Made by a program: the position numbers and the translations under genes. From Saccharibacillus endophyticus (GTDB lineage Bacteria; Bacillota; Bacilli; Paenibacillales; Paenibacillaceae): a DNA stretch of 64,000 nucleotides. Positions 62,446 through 64,000 of this stretch are shown piece by piece. Location: contig NZ_JAAZWE010000002.1 in NCBI RefSeq assembly GCF_013185185.1, forward strand, positions 124,001 through 188,000, written 5' to 3'. Under the pieces are notes generated by a model that worked only from the letters and a program-made list of their open reading frames with translations, made no database searches and was not told where the DNA came from. Numbering within the stretch: the stretch's first letter is position 1; each line of letters opens with the position of its first letter.

Positions 62446-63822
62446 ATGTTTCGACAAATTAAAGGCAAAAAACTTATTTTTTCCACTATTTCCGCCATTT
62501 TCTTACTATCTGCCTTCGCTGCGTTTCAACTGTCCAACCGCGTCACAAATGTCGAAGAGGTTGTTGCTCCAAAGCCGGTTTTCGACATTTTCGTCAAATA
62601 CTCCGATCGAGACGGCCAACGCCTTGCGTTGAACGTCACGCATGATTTGAAATATCACATCTACTGGAATACCAACATGATGTCCCTGCGCACGAACGAA
62701 GCCGGTCTCGCCAAGCTTCGTTCCAGCGATTCGATCCAATCGATCGAGCTGAGCCAAAACTACAAAGGCATCGCTCAAAGCCTTGCCTCCTTATCGGACG
62801 ACGCCGCTCCTGCTTCTTCGGCCGCATCTTCCGCTTCCAAGATCAAACAAGGCGCATGGGGCTATGACGCAATTGATGCTTCCAAAGCGCAAACTGCCGG
62901 CTATACGGGCAAAGGAGTACGGATTGCGATTCTAGATACCGGCATCTCCGATAAGTCCGGATTGAAAATCAGCGGCGGAACCTCGACCGTAGAAGGCGTA
63001 ACTTCCTACAACGACGATAATGGGCACGGTACTGTGGTTGCCGGCATCATCGGAGCCAAAAGCAAAGCTTACAAAGGAATTGCGCCGGACGCTTCGATCT
63101 ACGCCGTCAAAGTGATGGACAAAGACGGTAACGGATCCACCCAGTCACTTGCTCAAGGACTTGACTGGGCCATTCGTCAACGTATGGATGTCATCAATCT
63201 CTCGCTCTCGTTCCCGCAACAATCGGATGCCGTTCAAGACCTGCTCAAAAAAGCCGCGGACCAAGGCATTACAGTGATCGTTGCCGCAGGCAATGCAGGT
63301 ACTTCAGAAGGTACGGGCGACACTCTGGCTTTTCCGGCTAAGTCTCCGGAAACCATCACGGTTGCGGCTGTTGACTCCGGCCTGAAACGCGCCGTCTTTT
63401 CCGGCACGGGTTCTTCCGTCGAGCTTTCTGCTCCCGGCGTCGACATCGTCAGCACAAGCCTATCCGGCAAGTACAAAATCAGCGACGGAACTTCGATGGC
63501 CGCACCTTTTGTCAGCGGCATGGTGGCCGTCATGAAGCAGGCTTATCCGAATCTGAGCGCGGAACAAATCCGCACCGCTTTGCAAAACAGCGCGGTAGAC
63601 TTGGGCGCAAGCGGCCGCGATAACTTGTACGGCTACGGAATGATTTCGTTTGATCGCCTGATTGGCAAAAATTCGGTTCTCGCAGACCGTCCGGAGTCTT
63701 CAACGCCCGCTGTACGCGATGCGTCTACTGAAACAATCGCAGCTTCCGACAACTCCATAACTCCGAAAAGCCAAACCAACATGCAAAATTCCCTATCTGC
63801 CGAAAACGGCACCTTCCGCTAA
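62446..63822 (+). CDS. Secreted or membrane-anchored subtilisin-like serine protease
   Basis: A 458-residue S8 family protease. Residues about 9-30 are a signal peptide or anchor (LIFSTISAIFLLSAFAAFQL), with no obvious cleavage site. Residues 40-115 form an inhibitor-like propeptide, followed by an Ala/Ser-rich linker. The catalytic domain (about 135-405) has Asp164 (ILDTGIS), His194 (NGHGTVVAG), Asn283 (AAGNAG) and Ser350 (GTSMAAPF). The tail from 405 is Ser/Thr/Asn-rich without a recognised anchoring motif. ATG follows AGGTAGGGG. Single gene with its own terminator. Confidence 0.95.
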   Translation: MFRQIKGKKLIFSTISAIFLLSAFAAFQLSNRVTNVEEVVAPKPVFDIFVKYSDRDGQRLALNVTHDLKYHIYWNTNMMSLRTNEAGLAKLRSSDSIQSIELSQNYKGIAQSLASLSDDAAPASSAASSASKIKQGAWGYDAIDASKAQTAGYTGKGVRIAILDTGISDKSGLKISGGTSTVEGVTSYNDDNGHGTVVAGIIGAKSKAYKGIAPDASIYAVKVMDKDGNGSTQSLAQGLDWAIRQRMDVINLSLSFPQQSDAVQDLLKKAADQGITVIVAAGNAGTSEGTGDTLAFPAKSPETITVAAVDSGLKRAVFSGTGSSVELSAPGVDIVSTSLSGKYKISDGTSMAAPFVSGMVAVMKQAYPNLSAEQIRTALQNSAVDLGASGRDNLYGYGMISFDRLIGKNSVLADRPESSTPAVRDASTETIAASDNSITPKSQTNMQNSLSAENGTFR

Positions 63823-63899
63823 AAGATCGATGCGCAGCTTACCCCTACCGAGCGCGCACCGGCCCTTTTGTTCCGATAGAACAGCAGCCGATATACAGG

Positions 63900-63944
63900 A
63901 AAAAGGACTTCATTCCCTGATTCATGGAGAATGAAGTCCTTTTT
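63900..63944. terminator. Bidirectional terminator after the subtilase
   Basis: Stem AAAAGGACTTCATTC...GAATGAAGTCCTTTT with a loop of about 14 bases and A and T runs at its ends. Confidence 0.88.
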
Positions 63945-63957
63945 ATTGCAAAATTGA

Positions 63958-64000
63958 TCACGTCCAGCCCGAACGTTCTCTGAGCATCGAGATTTGCGCG
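63958..64000 (-). CDS. Possible 3' end of a leftward gene
   Basis: On the minus strand one frame is open from the window edge to a TGA at 63958-63960 (ending AQISMLRERSGWT), immediately before a bidirectional terminator. The arrangement suggests the tail of a convergent gene. Thirteen codons are too few to name it. Confidence 0.3.
   Translation of the reverse strand, partial: AQISMLRERSGWT

Overview
This window looks like chromosome from a moderately GC-rich Gram-positive bacterium, most likely of the Paenibacillaceae (Paenibacillus/Saccharibacillus type). The evidence is gene order and ribosome-binding sites. The blocks fapR-plsX-fabH-fabD-fabG-acpP-fabF-rnc-smc-ftsY, ylxM-ffh-rpsP-khpA-rimM-trmD-rplS-lepB-rbgA-rnhB-ylqG-ylqH-yraN and sucC-sucD-dprA-topA follow the Bacillus spoVM-topA region almost gene for gene, and strong AGGAGG-type Shine-Dalgarno sites precede most genes. 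The genus is an inference. No rRNA, tRNA, CRISPR array, prophage or intact insertion sequence was recognised.

Layout. Positions 1-40000 are almost entirely housekeeping genes read leftwards: topA (cut by the window edge), dprA, sucD, sucC, an OhrR-type regulator, yraN, ylqH, ylqG, rnhB, rbgA, lepB, rplS, a large TPM-domain coiled-coil protein, trmD, rimM, khpA, rpsP, ffh and ylxM. Next come a small insertion (trhA plus a decayed DUF1593 gene), then ftsY, smc, rnc, the fatty-acid operon headed by fapR, rpmF, yceD, ylbL, coaD and rsmD. Only comM (6279-7853) and tmcAL/ylbM (36306-37568) read rightwards. Positions 40000-64000 are accessory: an SMP-30 lactonase, an SGNH esterase and an AraC regulator facing a GH42 beta-galactosidase; two Yip1-like membrane proteins; an oligo-1,6-glucosidase; an XRE regulator with a small membrane protein; an EF-G/TetM-like GTPase; a MarR regulator with an MMPL/RND-like exporter; an amidohydrolase; GNAT enzymes; a CarH-like cobalamin protein overlapping a hybrid histidine kinase; rpiA; and a secreted subtilase.

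Most interesting observations. (1) A stand-alone CarH-type B12 photoreceptor domain with the Wx9EH signature lacks a DNA-binding domain and overlaps the gene of a soluble hybrid histidine kinase that has no sensor domain. This suggests a split light- or B12-responsive phosphorelay, led by a small coupled leader ORF. (2) Two families of dispersed intergenic hairpin elements are present. Family I has nine copies, several of them internal-deletion derivatives with interchangeable outer arms. Family II has three copies built around a conserved TTCGCCTTTGAA core with unrelated flanking stems. (3) fapR appears to start at ATC behind a strong Shine-Dalgarno site, downstream of a near-perfect FapR operator and a leader of about 300 nt that carries two family I elements. 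(4) Promoter/operator arrangements suggesting autorepression precede the XRE and MarR regulators. (5) A DUF1593 gene has been reduced to an in-frame N- and C-terminal remnant with a lost start codon and an internal stop.

All functions are assigned by recognising motifs, lengths and gene order in the sequence. No similarity search or structure prediction was run.
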